Shown here: piece after piece, positions 1-6,186 of the stretch
How the letters are laid out: each line of letters begins with the position of its first letter
Numbering within the stretch: position 1 is the first letter of the stretch
Assembly: GCA_900553675.1 (NCBI GenBank)
Contig: USEH01000054.1
Location: 1 to 11,546 of the forward strand
Direction: 5' to 3'
DNA from: an uncultured Ruminococcus sp.
GTDB taxonomy: Bacteria > Bacillota > Clostridia > Oscillospirales > Ruminococcaceae
Length of the DNA: 11,546 nucleotides
The notes under the pieces: model-generated
What the model saw: the letters and a program-made list of their open reading frames with translations, nothing else
What the model was told of the DNA's origin: nothing
The model's database searches: none
Made by a program: the position numbers and the translations under genes

Positions 1-17
1 TCTGCCCCTCGACCCTG

Positions 18-44
18 CAGCCTTGAAAGGCTGGCGAACTTTTT
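18..44 (+). terminator. Possible weak terminator of an upstream gene
   Basis: CAGCCT and AGGCTG (18-33) form a 6-bp stem around a TGAA loop. A short T-run follows about six bases later (40-44). This could be the end of a transcript entering from the left, but the T-run is short and offset, so the call is weak. Confidence 0.3.
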
Positions 45-56
45 AAGTTTTTGCTC

Positions 57-86
57 TTGAAAGTTTGATAGCTTTTACATCATAAA
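57..86 (+). promoter_or_regulatory. Possible sigma-A promoter for ppa
   Basis: TTGAAA (57-62) resembles a -35 element. CATAAA (81-86) lies 18 bases downstream as a weak -10. It sits about 44 bases before the ppa start codon, and no better pair was seen in the 117 bases before the gene. Confidence 0.35.
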
Positions 87-129
87 TTCGTCATGAAATC
101 TCAACATAATAAAAGGATTGGTGATAAAT

Positions 130-705
130 ATGAACATCTGGCACGACATCGCACCCGAAAGAATTACTCCGGAGGACTTTTTGGCTGTCGTTGAAATCGA
201 AAAGGGCAGCAAGAAAAAGTATGAGCTTGACAAGCAGACAGGTCTTATCCGCTTGGACAGGATTTTATACACCTCCACCCACTATCCCGCTAACTACGGA
301 TTTATCCCACGCACCCTTGCCGACGACGGTGACCCGCTTGATGTCCTGCTTTTATGCAACGAGCCCTTACATCCGCTTGTTCTGGTGGAGTGCTATCCCA
401 TCGGCGTTATCACCATGCTTGACAACGGCAAGAACGACGAAAAAATCATCGCTATTCCGTTTGAAGACCCCAATTTCAACGCGTATCGCGGTATCGAAGC
501 CCTGCCCAGCCACATCTTTGCCGAAATGAAGCACTTTTTCTCGGTATACAAGCAGCTTGAGGGCAAGGAGACTGCCGTCAACGAGGTTATGGGTCAGAAA
601 GAGGCTGTAAGGATTATCCGCGAGTGCATTGACAGGTACAATCAGGTATACGGCGCAAAGGGCGAATCCTCAAAGTCAAAAAAAGAAGACAAAGTAAAAG
701 TCTGA
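130..705 (+). CDS. ppa: Inorganic pyrophosphatase, family I
   Basis: This soluble enzyme hydrolyses pyrophosphate to two phosphates, which pulls biosynthetic reactions such as nucleic acid and amino-acid activation forward. The product is 191 residues, counted from ATG at 130. The family signature DGDPLD is at residues 66-71, within [20 protein letters not shown], and the metal-binding Asp pair downstream is in MLDNGKND (about D98 and D103). The start [17 protein letters not shown] matches the usual N-terminus. In-frame TTG (118) and GTG (121) would add four residues and are less likely; GGTGAT at 120-125 or AAAAGG at 111-116 could act as ribosome binding site. The C-terminal tail (about 180-191) is rich in Lys and Ser and probably disordered. 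The S41 gene follows after about 50 bases, so the two may be co-transcribed. Confidence 0.95.
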   Translation: MNIWHDIAPERITPEDFLAVVEIEKGSKKKYELDKQTGLIRLDRILYTSTHYPANYGFIPRTLADDGDPLDVLLLCNEPLHPLVLVECYPIGVITMLDNGKNDEKIIAIPFEDPNFNAYRGIEALPSHIFAEMKHFFSVYKQLEGKETAVNEVMGQKEAVRIIRECIDRYNQVYGAKGESSKSKKEDKVKV

Positions 706-740
706 CGCATTATCGCGCACCAGTCGCGCAAAAATAAAAC

Positions 741-748
741 AGGGAGGT
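741..748 (+). promoter_or_regulatory. Strong ribosome binding site that decides the S41 start
   Basis: AGGGAGGT is a near-consensus Shine-Dalgarno site. An in-frame TAA at 748-750 blocks any start further upstream. The spacing fits initiation at codon 757 (ACG, 8 bases away) and is far too long for the first ATG at 796 (47 bases away). Confidence 0.75.
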
Positions 749-756
749 AAAAGGCT

Positions 757-1959
757 ACGAACAGGAAAATATCCCTCGGACTTGCGGTTTCGCTTATGGC
801 AATAGCCGCCGCAATCACCTTTATAATTTCTACAAGCTATTCCATGAACCTATACAACGGTCTTGTTGCAGACGTTCAGCAGCGCGCCGAGATGTACACC
901 AAGCTTGAGCAGATAGACACCTATGTCCGCGCCTATTACAACGGCTCCATCAACGAGGACAAGCTGATTGAATCCTTGGCGCAGGCATACATCAGCGTTT
1001 TAGGCTCGGACAGTGCCGAATATTACGACGCTGAGGCTTACACTCTTTACAAGGAGCATTTAAGCGGCACACACCTTGGAATCGGCATCTACGCCGACGA
1101 GGTTGGCGGCTGTCCGCTGATTACCGACGTTTTAGCAAACAGTCCCGCGGCGGCGGTAGGGGTGAGCATAGGTGACAGTATCGTTGAAATAAACGGTCAG
1201 AGCGTAATCGAAATGGGCTACGACAAGGCATACTCTATGCTCAGGGCGGAAAACGGCACCCCCTTAACCATCACCCTGCGCTCGGGGGGAGAGGACAGAA
1301 CGGTAGACCTTACCTCGGTTCAGATGACAGTGGCGTCGGTCAAGGCGGTCAGCTTTGACGGCTACGGCTACATTAAGGTCTACGAATTTTCGGAGAGGAC
1401 ATACCAGCAGTTTATGGCTGCATACTCGATGCTTCTTTCCTCCGAAGACACCAAGGGTCTTATAATCGACCTGCGCAACAACGGCGGCATGATCTTTGAG
1501 CCGGTGTTCAACCTGCTCAACACCATACTTCCAAAGGATTCCATACCGTATATATCCACAAACCTTGCAGGGGAGGATACCAACGCCGACCCCGCTTCGG
1601 GCAACTACAGCACTAACCGTCCGATAACGGTGCTTGTAAATTCGCGGACTCAGGGACCGGCTGAGCTTTTGGCAGCTTCGCTTGCGGACAACTGCGGAGC
1701 GAGGATAATAGGCTCGCAGACGGCAGGAAACGCCCAGCTCCGCGAGACCTACGCGCTATACGACAACACTGCCATCGCCCTGCCGATAGCCACCCTGAAA
1801 GCCCCGCAGACCCAGTTTTCGGGCACAGGCATAAAGCCGGAGTATGAAGTGGTAATGCTTGCGGACACCGAAGCCGACCTGATCGCTTTAGACAGCGTCA
1901 CCGACGGATGCATCAAAAAGGCGATAGAGGTGCTTTCGCAGACTGTGGCACAGAATTAA
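757..1959 (+). CDS. S41 (CtpA-like) peptidase homologue, likely catalytically degenerate
   Basis: This is a membrane-anchored protein of the carboxyl-terminal processing protease family. Read from ACG at 757 it has 400 residues: a short basic N-terminus (NRK), one hydrophobic anchor (about residues 6-28), a helical region, a PDZ-like domain (about 105-175, containing LGIGIYADEVGG and GVSIGDSIVEINGQ), then the S41 fold with LIIDLRNNGG near 230. The bulk should lie outside the membrane. In CtpA/Prc the dyad is a Ser three residues before a conserved Glu, and a Lys 25 residues after that Ser. Here those positions are Gly300 (in TQGPAE) and Asn325 (in TAGN), while the Glu is kept. It may be a scaffold or peptide-binding protein, or a subfamily with altered chemistry. 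The first ATG (796) would cut into the anchor. The reading frame is intact and ends at a strong terminator. Confidence 0.85.
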   Translation, partial: TNRKISLGLAVSLMAIAAAITFIISTSYSMNLYNGLVADVQQRAEMYTKLEQIDTYVRAYYNGSINEDKLIESLAQAYISVLGSDSAEYYDAEAYTLYKEHLSGTHLGIGIYADEVGGCPLITDVLANSPAAAVGVSIGDSIVEINGQSVIEMGYDKAYSMLRAENGTPLTITLRSGGEDRTVDLTSVQMTVASVKAVSFDGYGYIKVYEFSERTYQQFMAAYSMLLSSEDTKGLIIDLRNNGGMIFEPVFNLLNTILPKDSIPYISTNLAGEDTNADPASGNYSTNRPITVLVNSRTQGPAELLAASLADNCGARIIGSQTAGNAQLRETYALYDNTAIALPIATLKAPQTQFSGTGIKPEYEVVMLADTEADLIALDSVTDGCIKKAIEVLSQTVAQN

Positions 1960-1966
1960 ATGAGTT

Positions 1967-2006
1967 AAAAATCAGCTCCGCGGTAAAAATCGCGGAGCTG
2001 ATTTTT
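1967..2006. terminator. Bidirectional intrinsic terminator
   Basis: AAAAATCAGCTCCGCG (1967-1982) pairs perfectly with CGCGGAGCTGATTTTT (1991-2006) around an 8-base loop. The A-run and T-run at the two ends give a U-tract on either strand. It lies between the convergent S41 gene (+) and the SLOG gene (-) and can terminate both. Confidence 0.93.
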
Positions 2007-2007
2007 A

Positions 2008-2484
2008 TTATTCTGCCATATTGATAACAAGCAGATTGCACTTTTTTGCATATTTAACTGTATACGCCGTTCCTCCGGTCTTTTCTGTTAAATAGCAAAC
2101 GCAAGCGTTGCTATTGTCAACTAAATGTCTGTTGCGCTTATACATACAATCCTTTGTATATTCATCAGAGATATATACAACTTTATCTGCGGCTTCCTTT
2201 ATAACTTCATATACCCGTTTGTCCTCAGACGACCATTTGTCGGCTTGAGACAGGCACGGCAATACAAGAATCAGCCTGATATCGGGGTAATCGGATTTAA
2301 GATTCAGTACCGTTTTAGCCGCAAGAGTGTCAAACCCCAATGCGCCGCCTGCGATGAAATATGTATATCCGTCGTTTATCAGCTTAATAACTGTGTCTTT
2401 CAGCCGCCAAGCAAGCTGATTAAGCTGCTCAGACGATATTTTTCTATGTCCTGTAAAGCAGACTGTATTATTTTTTTGTTCCAT
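2008..2484 (-). CDS. SLOG-superfamily (DUF1273/YpsA-like) protein
   Basis: This 158-residue soluble protein has a Rossmann-like fold of the SLOG/YpsA type. Visible hallmarks are CFTGHRK near the N-terminus (residues 9-15), the glycine-rich loop AGGALGFDTLAA (45-56), KRNRHLVDNS (116-125), and a late TGGTAYTVKYA segment (136-146). SLOG proteins are thought to bind or process nucleotide-derived ligands, and several relatives occur in stress, conflict or mobile-element settings; the function of this one is unknown. The start codon at 2484 has AGGTGA six bases upstream. The gene is more AT-rich than its neighbours and is divergent from an XRE regulator, so the two probably form one small accessory module. 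DprA-like DNA processing is less likely, because the protein is short and lacks extra domains. Confidence 0.8.
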   Translation of the reverse strand: MEQKNNTVCFTGHRKISSEQLNQLAWRLKDTVIKLINDGYTYFIAGGALGFDTLAAKTVLNLKSDYPDIRLILVLPCLSQADKWSSEDKRVYEVIKEAADKVVYISDEYTKDCMYKRNRHLVDNSNACVCYLTEKTGGTAYTVKYAKKCNLLVINMAE

Positions 2485-2536
2485 TACGTATCACCTCAAA
2501 TACTAAAAATATTAATAGTTTTATTTCAACATTTAT

Positions 2537-2565
2537 AGTATATCATATTCAAAAATAAGTATCAA
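2537..2565 (-). promoter_or_regulatory. Promoter for the SLOG gene
   Basis: On the minus strand TTGATA (complement of 2560-2565) is followed by 17 bases and then TATACT (complement of 2537-2542). This is close to the sigma-A consensus with ideal spacing. It lies about 50 bases upstream of the SLOG start. The -35 touches the left arm of the inverted repeat at 2565-2603. Confidence 0.7.
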
Positions 2566-2603
2566 TAGTCTATAGAAGAATGTAAACAATATTTATAGAC
2601 TAT
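2565..2603. promoter_or_regulatory. Inverted repeat, probable XRE operator
   Basis: ATAGTCTATA (2565-2574) and its exact reverse complement TATAGACTAT (2594-2603) are separated by 19 bases in the divergent intergenic region. The left arm abuts the -35 of the SLOG promoter. The right arm lies just before the ribosome binding site of the XRE gene (GAAGGGA, 2608-2614). A related sequence, ATTTATAGTATAT (2531-2543), overlaps the SLOG -10. This arrangement fits repression of both genes by the adjacent XRE protein. Binding is inferred only from position and symmetry. Confidence 0.55.
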
Positions 2604-2624
2604 ATTTGAAGGGAATGATATATT

Positions 2625-2960
2625 ATGAGCGAATTATCCGTTATTATCGGTCAGCGAATCCGCAATTACAGGATTCAGAATAATTTAAGCCAAGAAAAAT
2701 TAGCCGAGCTTGCAAGCTGTCATCCCACATACATTGGTCAGCTTGAACGCGGTGAGAAAAACGCCACAATTGAAAGCATTGCAAGGATATCTTCTGCCCT
2801 CGATATTCCTCTTTCCCGATTGCTTGAAAAGCTCGGCGGGGGCAATGAGCCCGACAACATTCCGCTAAAATGCTATGAGTTTCTCTCCACAAAAACAAAG
2901 CCCGAGCAGGAGCAGCTTTATAATATACTTTTAGAGATAGACAGCTACAAAAACAAATAA
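2625..2960 (+). CDS. XRE-family helix-turn-helix regulator
   Basis: This small DNA-binding protein of 111 residues resembles Cro/CI-type repressors. Residues about 7-67 form a five-helix HTH domain: IGQRIRNYRIQNNLSQEKLA, then SCHPTYIGQLERGEKNATIESIARISSALDIPL, where the QLERGEKN segment is typical of the recognition region. The remaining 40 residues (NIPLKCYEFLSTKTKPEQEQLYNILLEI) look helical and probably serve dimerisation. The start ATG at 2625 has GAAGGGA ten bases upstream. It is divergent from the SLOG gene, with a 140-base AT-rich spacer carrying an inverted repeat, so autoregulation and control of the SLOG gene are the likely job. There is no peptidase or ligand domain. Confidence 0.9.
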   Translation: MSELSVIIGQRIRNYRIQNNLSQEKLAELASCHPTYIGQLERGEKNATIESIARISSALDIPLSRLLEKLGGGNEPDNIPLKCYEFLSTKTKPEQEQLYNILLEIDSYKNK

Positions 2961-2969
2961 TATTACGTA

Positions 2970-3119
2970 AAAACAACCGCAGTGTAATACTAATTTCCGT
3001 CTAAAATGAATCCAAAACTCGGGCACCAAATCGCTTTATCGTGGATTTTGCGCCTGAGTTTTGGTACATTTTTAGACGTAAATAAGTATAAGAACTTTCA
3101 CCCAACCACTGCGGTCTTT
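2970..3119. repeat. Long imperfect hairpin / MITE-like inverted repeat
   Basis: The 174-base gap between the XRE and nudix genes is mostly one large inverted repeat. Matching blocks in order are CCGCAGTG (2977-2984) with CACTGCGG (3107-3114), CGTCTAAAATG (2998-3008) with CATTTTTAGACG (3067-3078), CCAAAACTCGGGC (3012-3024) with GCCTGAGTTTTGG (3052-3064), and AAATC (3028-3032) with GATTT (3044-3048). The loop is about 11 bases. The right arm carries about 14 extra bases between the outer two blocks. The element could be a non-autonomous mobile element, a structured RNA, or a diverged bidirectional terminator for the convergent genes. Several mismatches between the arms suggest either age or compensatory RNA pairing. 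Confidence 0.75.
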
Positions 3120-3134
3120 TATGTGCAATGTGTA

Positions 3135-3686
3135 TTATTTCCCCAGCAATATCTTAGTCTTAAGTATTGCCAACTGAGTTTTGCTGTCGGGGATCTCATC
3201 GTTCATGACCATTTCGACCGCCCGCTCAAACGGGATTTTCACTACATCCACAAACTCGTCAGCATCAAGGTGCTGGCTTGAAAAGCTGAGACCCTCTGCC
3301 AGGTACATATATATAACCTCGGTGTCGTAGGCAACGGTGGGGTAGAGCTTGCCCAAGCAGGTGATCTTTTCAGCCGTGGCGCCGACCTCCTCTTTAAGCT
3401 CTCTTATTCCGCATGCAAGCGGCTCTTCGCCCTTTTCGCGCTTTCCTGCCGGTATCTCTAAAAGAACCGATTTGAAGGGATAACGGAACTGCCTTACAAA
3501 CAATATCTCATTATTTTCGGTGAGTGGAAGCACACACACTCCGCCGCTGTGTTCTATAACCTCCCGCATTGCCTTTTCGCCGTTTTCAAGCAAGACGGTG
3601 TCTCTGTGAAGCCTGACCACTCTGCCCTCAAAAATCGGGGTTGTATCCAGTGTTTTTTCAAACAAATGCTCGATTTTTTCGTCCAT
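3135..3686 (-). CDS. NUDIX hydrolase, ADP-ribose pyrophosphatase type
   Basis: This 183-residue cytoplasmic enzyme should cleave ADP-ribose or a related nucleotide-sugar diphosphate into AMP and a sugar phosphate. The complete Nudix box is at residues 81-103 (G, five residues, E, seven residues, then RELKEEVGA). The upstream segment EHSGGVCVLPL and the LFVRQFRYP segment are typical of the ADPR-pyrophosphatase (NudF/YqkG-like) group. Substrate choice within that group cannot be settled by eye. It is the last gene of the murC-lexA-nudix operon, starting 21 bases after the lexA stop, with AAAGGAAAGG about nine bases before its ATG. The long hairpin begins just after its stop and may end the transcript. 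Confidence 0.9.
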   Translation of the reverse strand: MDEKIEHLFEKTLDTTPIFEGRVVRLHRDTVLLENGEKAMREVIEHSGGVCVLPLTENNEILFVRQFRYPFKSVLLEIPAGKREKGEEPLACGIRELKEEVGATAEKITCLGKLYPTVAYDTEVIYMYLAEGLSFSSQHLDADEFVDVVKIPFERAVEMVMNDEIPDSKTQLAILKTKILLGK

Positions 3687-3707
3687 TTTAATAAGCCTTT
3701 CCTTTCA

Positions 3708-4283
3708 TCAGTCGATGTATCTTAAAACCGCGACAACTCTGCCTATAATCGAAACCTCGTTCAGAATTATCGGCTGCATGGTGTCGTTTTCGGGCTGGAG
3801 CCTATAATGACCGTTTTCCTTGTAAAAGCGCTTGACAGTCGCATCGGTGCCGTCGACAAGCGCTACCACTATCTGACCGTTCTCCGCGGTCGAGGTCTGC
3901 TCCACGATAATGGTATCGCCGTCTAAAATAGCGGCGTTTATCATCGACTCGCCCCTTACCTTCAGGGCAAAAAGCTTGCCGTCGTAGTGCTTGGAGGATT
4001 TAAAGCTTATGTACCCCTCGATATCCTCGATTGCCGTTACCGTTCCCAGACCGGGAACCTTTATGTTGTTGTCGTCCCCCGCCAGACGGATGGCGCGGTT
4101 AAGATTATCCCCCTTGCGCTCGATAAGACCTGCCTCCACCAGCTTGCCCAAGATTCTATGCACAGTGGAGGTGGATTTGATTCCCAGCTCTGCGCATATT
4201 TCGCGGACGGACGGCGTAAAACCGTCGCTCGCGCGCTGCTTAACGTATTCGTAAACAGCCATGTCCTTTTCGTTGAGTGCCAT
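3708..4283 (-). CDS. lexA: LexA SOS repressor with unusual cleavage region
   Basis: This is a transcriptional repressor of the DNA-damage response, 191 residues. The N-terminal winged HTH (about 1-66) has the typical FTPSVREICAELGIKSTSTV segment followed by HRILGKLVEAGLIERK. The C-terminal S24-type domain carries the catalytic Ser113 (in VRGESM) and Lys151 (in ATVKR). In canonical LexA the VPxxGxVxA segment runs into an Ala-Gly bond and a xPI(x)A stretch before the ExxEGY segment. Here VPGLGTVTA (76-84) is followed directly by IEDIEGY, so about six residues including the scissile Gly are absent. Self-cleavage may therefore be lost, or occur elsewhere. The gene starts two bases after the murC stop, so it is translated from the murC transcript. 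A LexA-like box upstream of murC suggests autoregulation. Confidence 0.93.
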   Translation of the reverse strand: MALNEKDMAVYEYVKQRASDGFTPSVREICAELGIKSTSTVHRILGKLVEAGLIERKGDNLNRAIRLAGDDNNIKVPGLGTVTAIEDIEGYISFKSSKHYDGKLFALKVRGESMINAAILDGDTIIVEQTSTAENGQIVVALVDGTDATVKRFYKENGHYRLQPENDTMQPIILNEVSIIGRVVAVLRYID

Positions 4284-4285
4284 AA

Positions 4286-5677
4286 TTACAGCCCTGCCTT
4301 TCCTTCAGGCTCGGAGTTTTTCAGCTCACAAGCCAGTCTTTTTGCGACCTTATATATATCCCCGCAGCCAAGGGTTATAACCATGTCTCCGGGTTTAAGC
4401 TCCTTTTTGAGATACTCCACACAGTCGTTAAAGCTTGGAGTGAGCACACCGTTTTCGAGCTTTTCTACAAGCTGACCCGCCGACACGCCGAAGGTATTTT
4501 TCTCGCGCGAACCCATGATGTCGGTGACGACCGCCTTATCCGCTATCGACAAAGCCGAAACGAAATCGTCCATAAGCATTGCCGTCCGAGAATAGGTAAA
4601 CGGCTGGTGCACCGCTATCAGACGCTTAAAGCCCAGTCCGCGTGCGGTTTTAAGGGTTGCAGCTATCTCGGCAGGATGGTGGGCATAGTCGTCAACAATA
4701 GTAACTCCTGCAACGTCGGCGATATGCTCGAACCTGCGTATTGCCCCCGCAAACTCAGCAAGACCCTTTGCAATACATTCGCAGCTTATCCCAAGATACC
4801 TCGCGGCGGCGGTGGCGGCGGTGGCATTTAGAACATTGTGCCTTCCGGGAACGCGTATCTGAGCGTTAAGCAGCTTATCTCCCTTATAATAAACGGTGAA
4901 CCATGTTTTAAGACCCTCGGTTTTGGTTATAACAGGGTAGTAGTCGTTGGATTCACCCCAGCCGAAGGTTATCATGTCTTTGCCGGAGATATCCTTAACT
5001 GCGTCCAGCGTGTTTTCATCGTCGCCGTTATATACGACGCATTTTGAGGCGTTGGAAGCAAATTTTGTGAACGAGTGCTTTAAATTCTCAAGCGTTTTGA
5101 AGTAATCTAAATGATCCTCGTCGATATTTAAAATCAGCGCGACATCGGGGTAGAGCTTTAAAAATGTGTCCACAAACTCGCAGGATTCGCAGACCATGAT
5201 ATCGCTTTTGCCGTATCTTCCCGACCCGCCTATAGACTTAAGCTTGCCGCCCAGAACGCAGCCGAAGTCGCAGCCGCTCTCCAAAAAAATCTGGGCAAGC
5301 ATAGAGGAAGTGGTAGTTTTGCCGTGCGTTCCCGAAACGCAGACGGCGTTTTTGTACCAGCTTGTAACCAAACCTAAAAGGTCCTTTCTCTCCAGAACCG
5401 GCACTCCGCTTTCCTTGGCAGCGATAAGCTCGGGGTTGTCTGCCATTATCGCGGCGGTGTGAACAATCAGATCAGCGCCGGCGATATTCTCTGCCCGCTG
5501 ACCCAATGCAACCGGTATTCCCATTTTTCTTACGGCTTCAAGGGTTTCGGTTTCGTTATTGTCGGAGCCGGTCAGATAGTAGCCCATGCTGTGAAGTATC
5601 TGAGCCAGCGGATACATTCCGCTTCCGCCTATTCCTATAAAATGAATGTGCTTTTTTCCAGTTAAGATATTATCCAT
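4286..5677 (-). CDS. murC: UDP-N-acetylmuramate--L-alanine ligase
   Basis: MurC is a cytoplasmic ATP-dependent ligase that adds L-alanine to UDP-N-acetylmuramate, the first amino-acid step of peptidoglycan precursor synthesis. The protein has 463 residues from ATG at 5677, the normal size. Visible motifs are the N-terminal UDP-binding loop IGIGGSGM (14-21), the ATP-binding loop GTHGKTTT (116-123), the NIDEDHLDYF segment of the central domain, and DDYAHHP in the C-terminal domain. An in-frame GTG at 5686 would add three residues, but AGGTGG lies five bases before the ATG and overlaps that GTG, so the ATG is preferred. It is the first gene of a three-gene operon with lexA and a nudix hydrolase. 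A GC-rich triplet tract (about 4802-4826) encodes an Ala/Thr run. Confidence 0.97.
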   Translation of the reverse strand: MDNILTGKKHIHFIGIGGSGMYPLAQILHSMGYYLTGSDNNETETLEAVRKMGIPVALGQRAENIAGADLIVHTAAIMADNPELIAAKESGVPVLERKDLLGLVTSWYKNAVCVSGTHGKTTTSSMLAQIFLESGCDFGCVLGGKLKSIGGSGRYGKSDIMVCESCEFVDTFLKLYPDVALILNIDEDHLDYFKTLENLKHSFTKFASNASKCVVYNGDDENTLDAVKDISGKDMITFGWGESNDYYPVITKTEGLKTWFTVYYKGDKLLNAQIRVPGRHNVLNATAATAAARYLGISCECIAKGLAEFAGAIRRFEHIADVAGVTIVDDYAHHPAEIAATLKTARGLGFKRLIAVHQPFTYSRTAMLMDDFVSALSIADKAVVTDIMGSREKNTFGVSAGQLVEKLENGVLTPSFNDCVEYLKKELKPGDMVITLGCGDIYKVAKRLACELKNSEPEGKAGL

Positions 5678-5690
5678 AGCAACCACCTAT

Positions 5691-5704
5691 TAAACAAATG
5701 TTCG
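5691..5704 (-). promoter_or_regulatory. LexA/DinR-like box before murC-lexA
   Basis: On the minus strand the sequence is CGAACATTTGTTTA. Compared with the Bacillus DinR/LexA consensus CGAACRNRYGTTYC it matches 11 of 13 specified positions, including CGAAC and GTT. It lies between the putative -10 and the murC ribosome binding site, where a bound repressor would block transcription. With lexA as the second gene of the operon this fits autoregulation. Confidence 0.65.
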
Positions 5705-5713
5705 GATATAAAT

Positions 5714-5742
5714 AGTATATTACATTTCCGCGAAAAAATAAA
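5714..5742 (-). promoter_or_regulatory. Possible promoter for murC-lexA-nudix
   Basis: On the minus strand TATACT forms a good -10 nine bases before the LexA-like box. Seventeen bases further upstream TTTATT is a weak -35. The position places the transcription start at or in the box. Coordinates are approximate. Confidence 0.5.
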
Positions 5743-5811
5743 CCCCTTTTTGAATATTTTTTCGGAAAAAAGGCAAAAATATTTTCATAAAGTAAGAAAG
5801 GACTTGCAAGT

Positions 5812-6096
5812 ATGACAATAACAGGTATTAAAGTTAGAAAACTCATCCCCGAAGGCAGGCTGAAAGGCGTTATAAGCGTGACCTTTGACAACTCCTTTGC
5901 CGTCCACGACATAAAGGTGGTTCAGGGCGACGACCGTCTTTTTGTCGCGATGCCCTCGCGCAGGGACGACAACGGCGTGTTCCGCGATATCGTCCACCCC
6001 ATCTCCAGCGAGGTAAGAGAGAAGATGGAGGGGGAGATCCTCGAAGCCTACTACGAGGCGGTTCAGAAAGAGCATAGCGAGCCTGAGCCGAGCTGA
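5812..6096 (+). CDS. spoVG: SpoVG family regulator
   Basis: SpoVG is a small nucleic-acid-binding protein conserved in Firmicutes, linked to sporulation-stage septation control in Bacillus and to DNA/RNA-level regulation elsewhere. The protein is 94 residues, the usual length. Characteristic segments are ITGIKVRKL at the N-terminus, LKGVISVTFDNSFAVHDIKV (residues 17-36), the LFVAMPSRRDDNGVFRDIVHPI core (43-64), and a charged C-terminal helix. AAAGGA lies about nine bases before the ATG. The gene is divergent from murC and shares a 134-base AT-rich spacer with it. No convincing sigma-H promoter could be picked out. A clear terminator 30 bases downstream makes it a single-gene unit. Confidence 0.95.
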   Translation: MTITGIKVRKLIPEGRLKGVISVTFDNSFAVHDIKVVQGDDRLFVAMPSRRDDNGVFRDIVHPISSEVREKMEGEILEAYYEAVQKEHSEPEPS

Positions 6097-6127
6097 GGGG
6101 AGGGAATTGTCCCCGAAAGTGTTTTGT

Positions 6128-6166
6128 GAGATATGTGCGGAAGGATTCTGCACATATCTCTTTTTT
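6128..6166 (+). terminator. Intrinsic terminator of spoVG
   Basis: GAGATATGTGC (6128-6138) pairs perfectly with GCACATATCTC (6150-6160) across an 11-base loop. Six T residues follow directly. The hairpin separates spoVG from the repeat array. Confidence 0.93.
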
Positions 6167-6186
6167 GTCTTTTTCTTAAGAGGTCT

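Noticed and set aside
1..46. Tail of a coding gene entering from the left (frame ending at TAA near 44-46)
   Set aside because: Only about 14 codons are visible and nothing in them is recognisable, so no gene can be claimed.
757..1959. S41 gene as a pseudogene
   Set aside because: Despite the ACG start and lost catalytic residues, the frame is uninterrupted over 400 codons, with intact anchor, PDZ and fold segments and a strong ribosome binding site. It is better treated as a divergent functional protein.
3006..3281. 91-codon open frame across the long hairpin into the nudix gene
   Set aside because: It overlaps the inverted repeat and the nudix C-terminus, lacks a ribosome binding site, and has no recognisable features.
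4802..4826. GGC/GGT triplet tract as a G-quadruplex or unstable repeat
   Set aside because: It encodes an ordinary Ala/Thr run in MurC, with only two-G steps. There is no evidence of regulation.
5785..6153. 122-codon minus-strand frame over spoVG
   Set aside because: It lies opposite the clear spoVG gene and its terminator, and has no recognisable domain.
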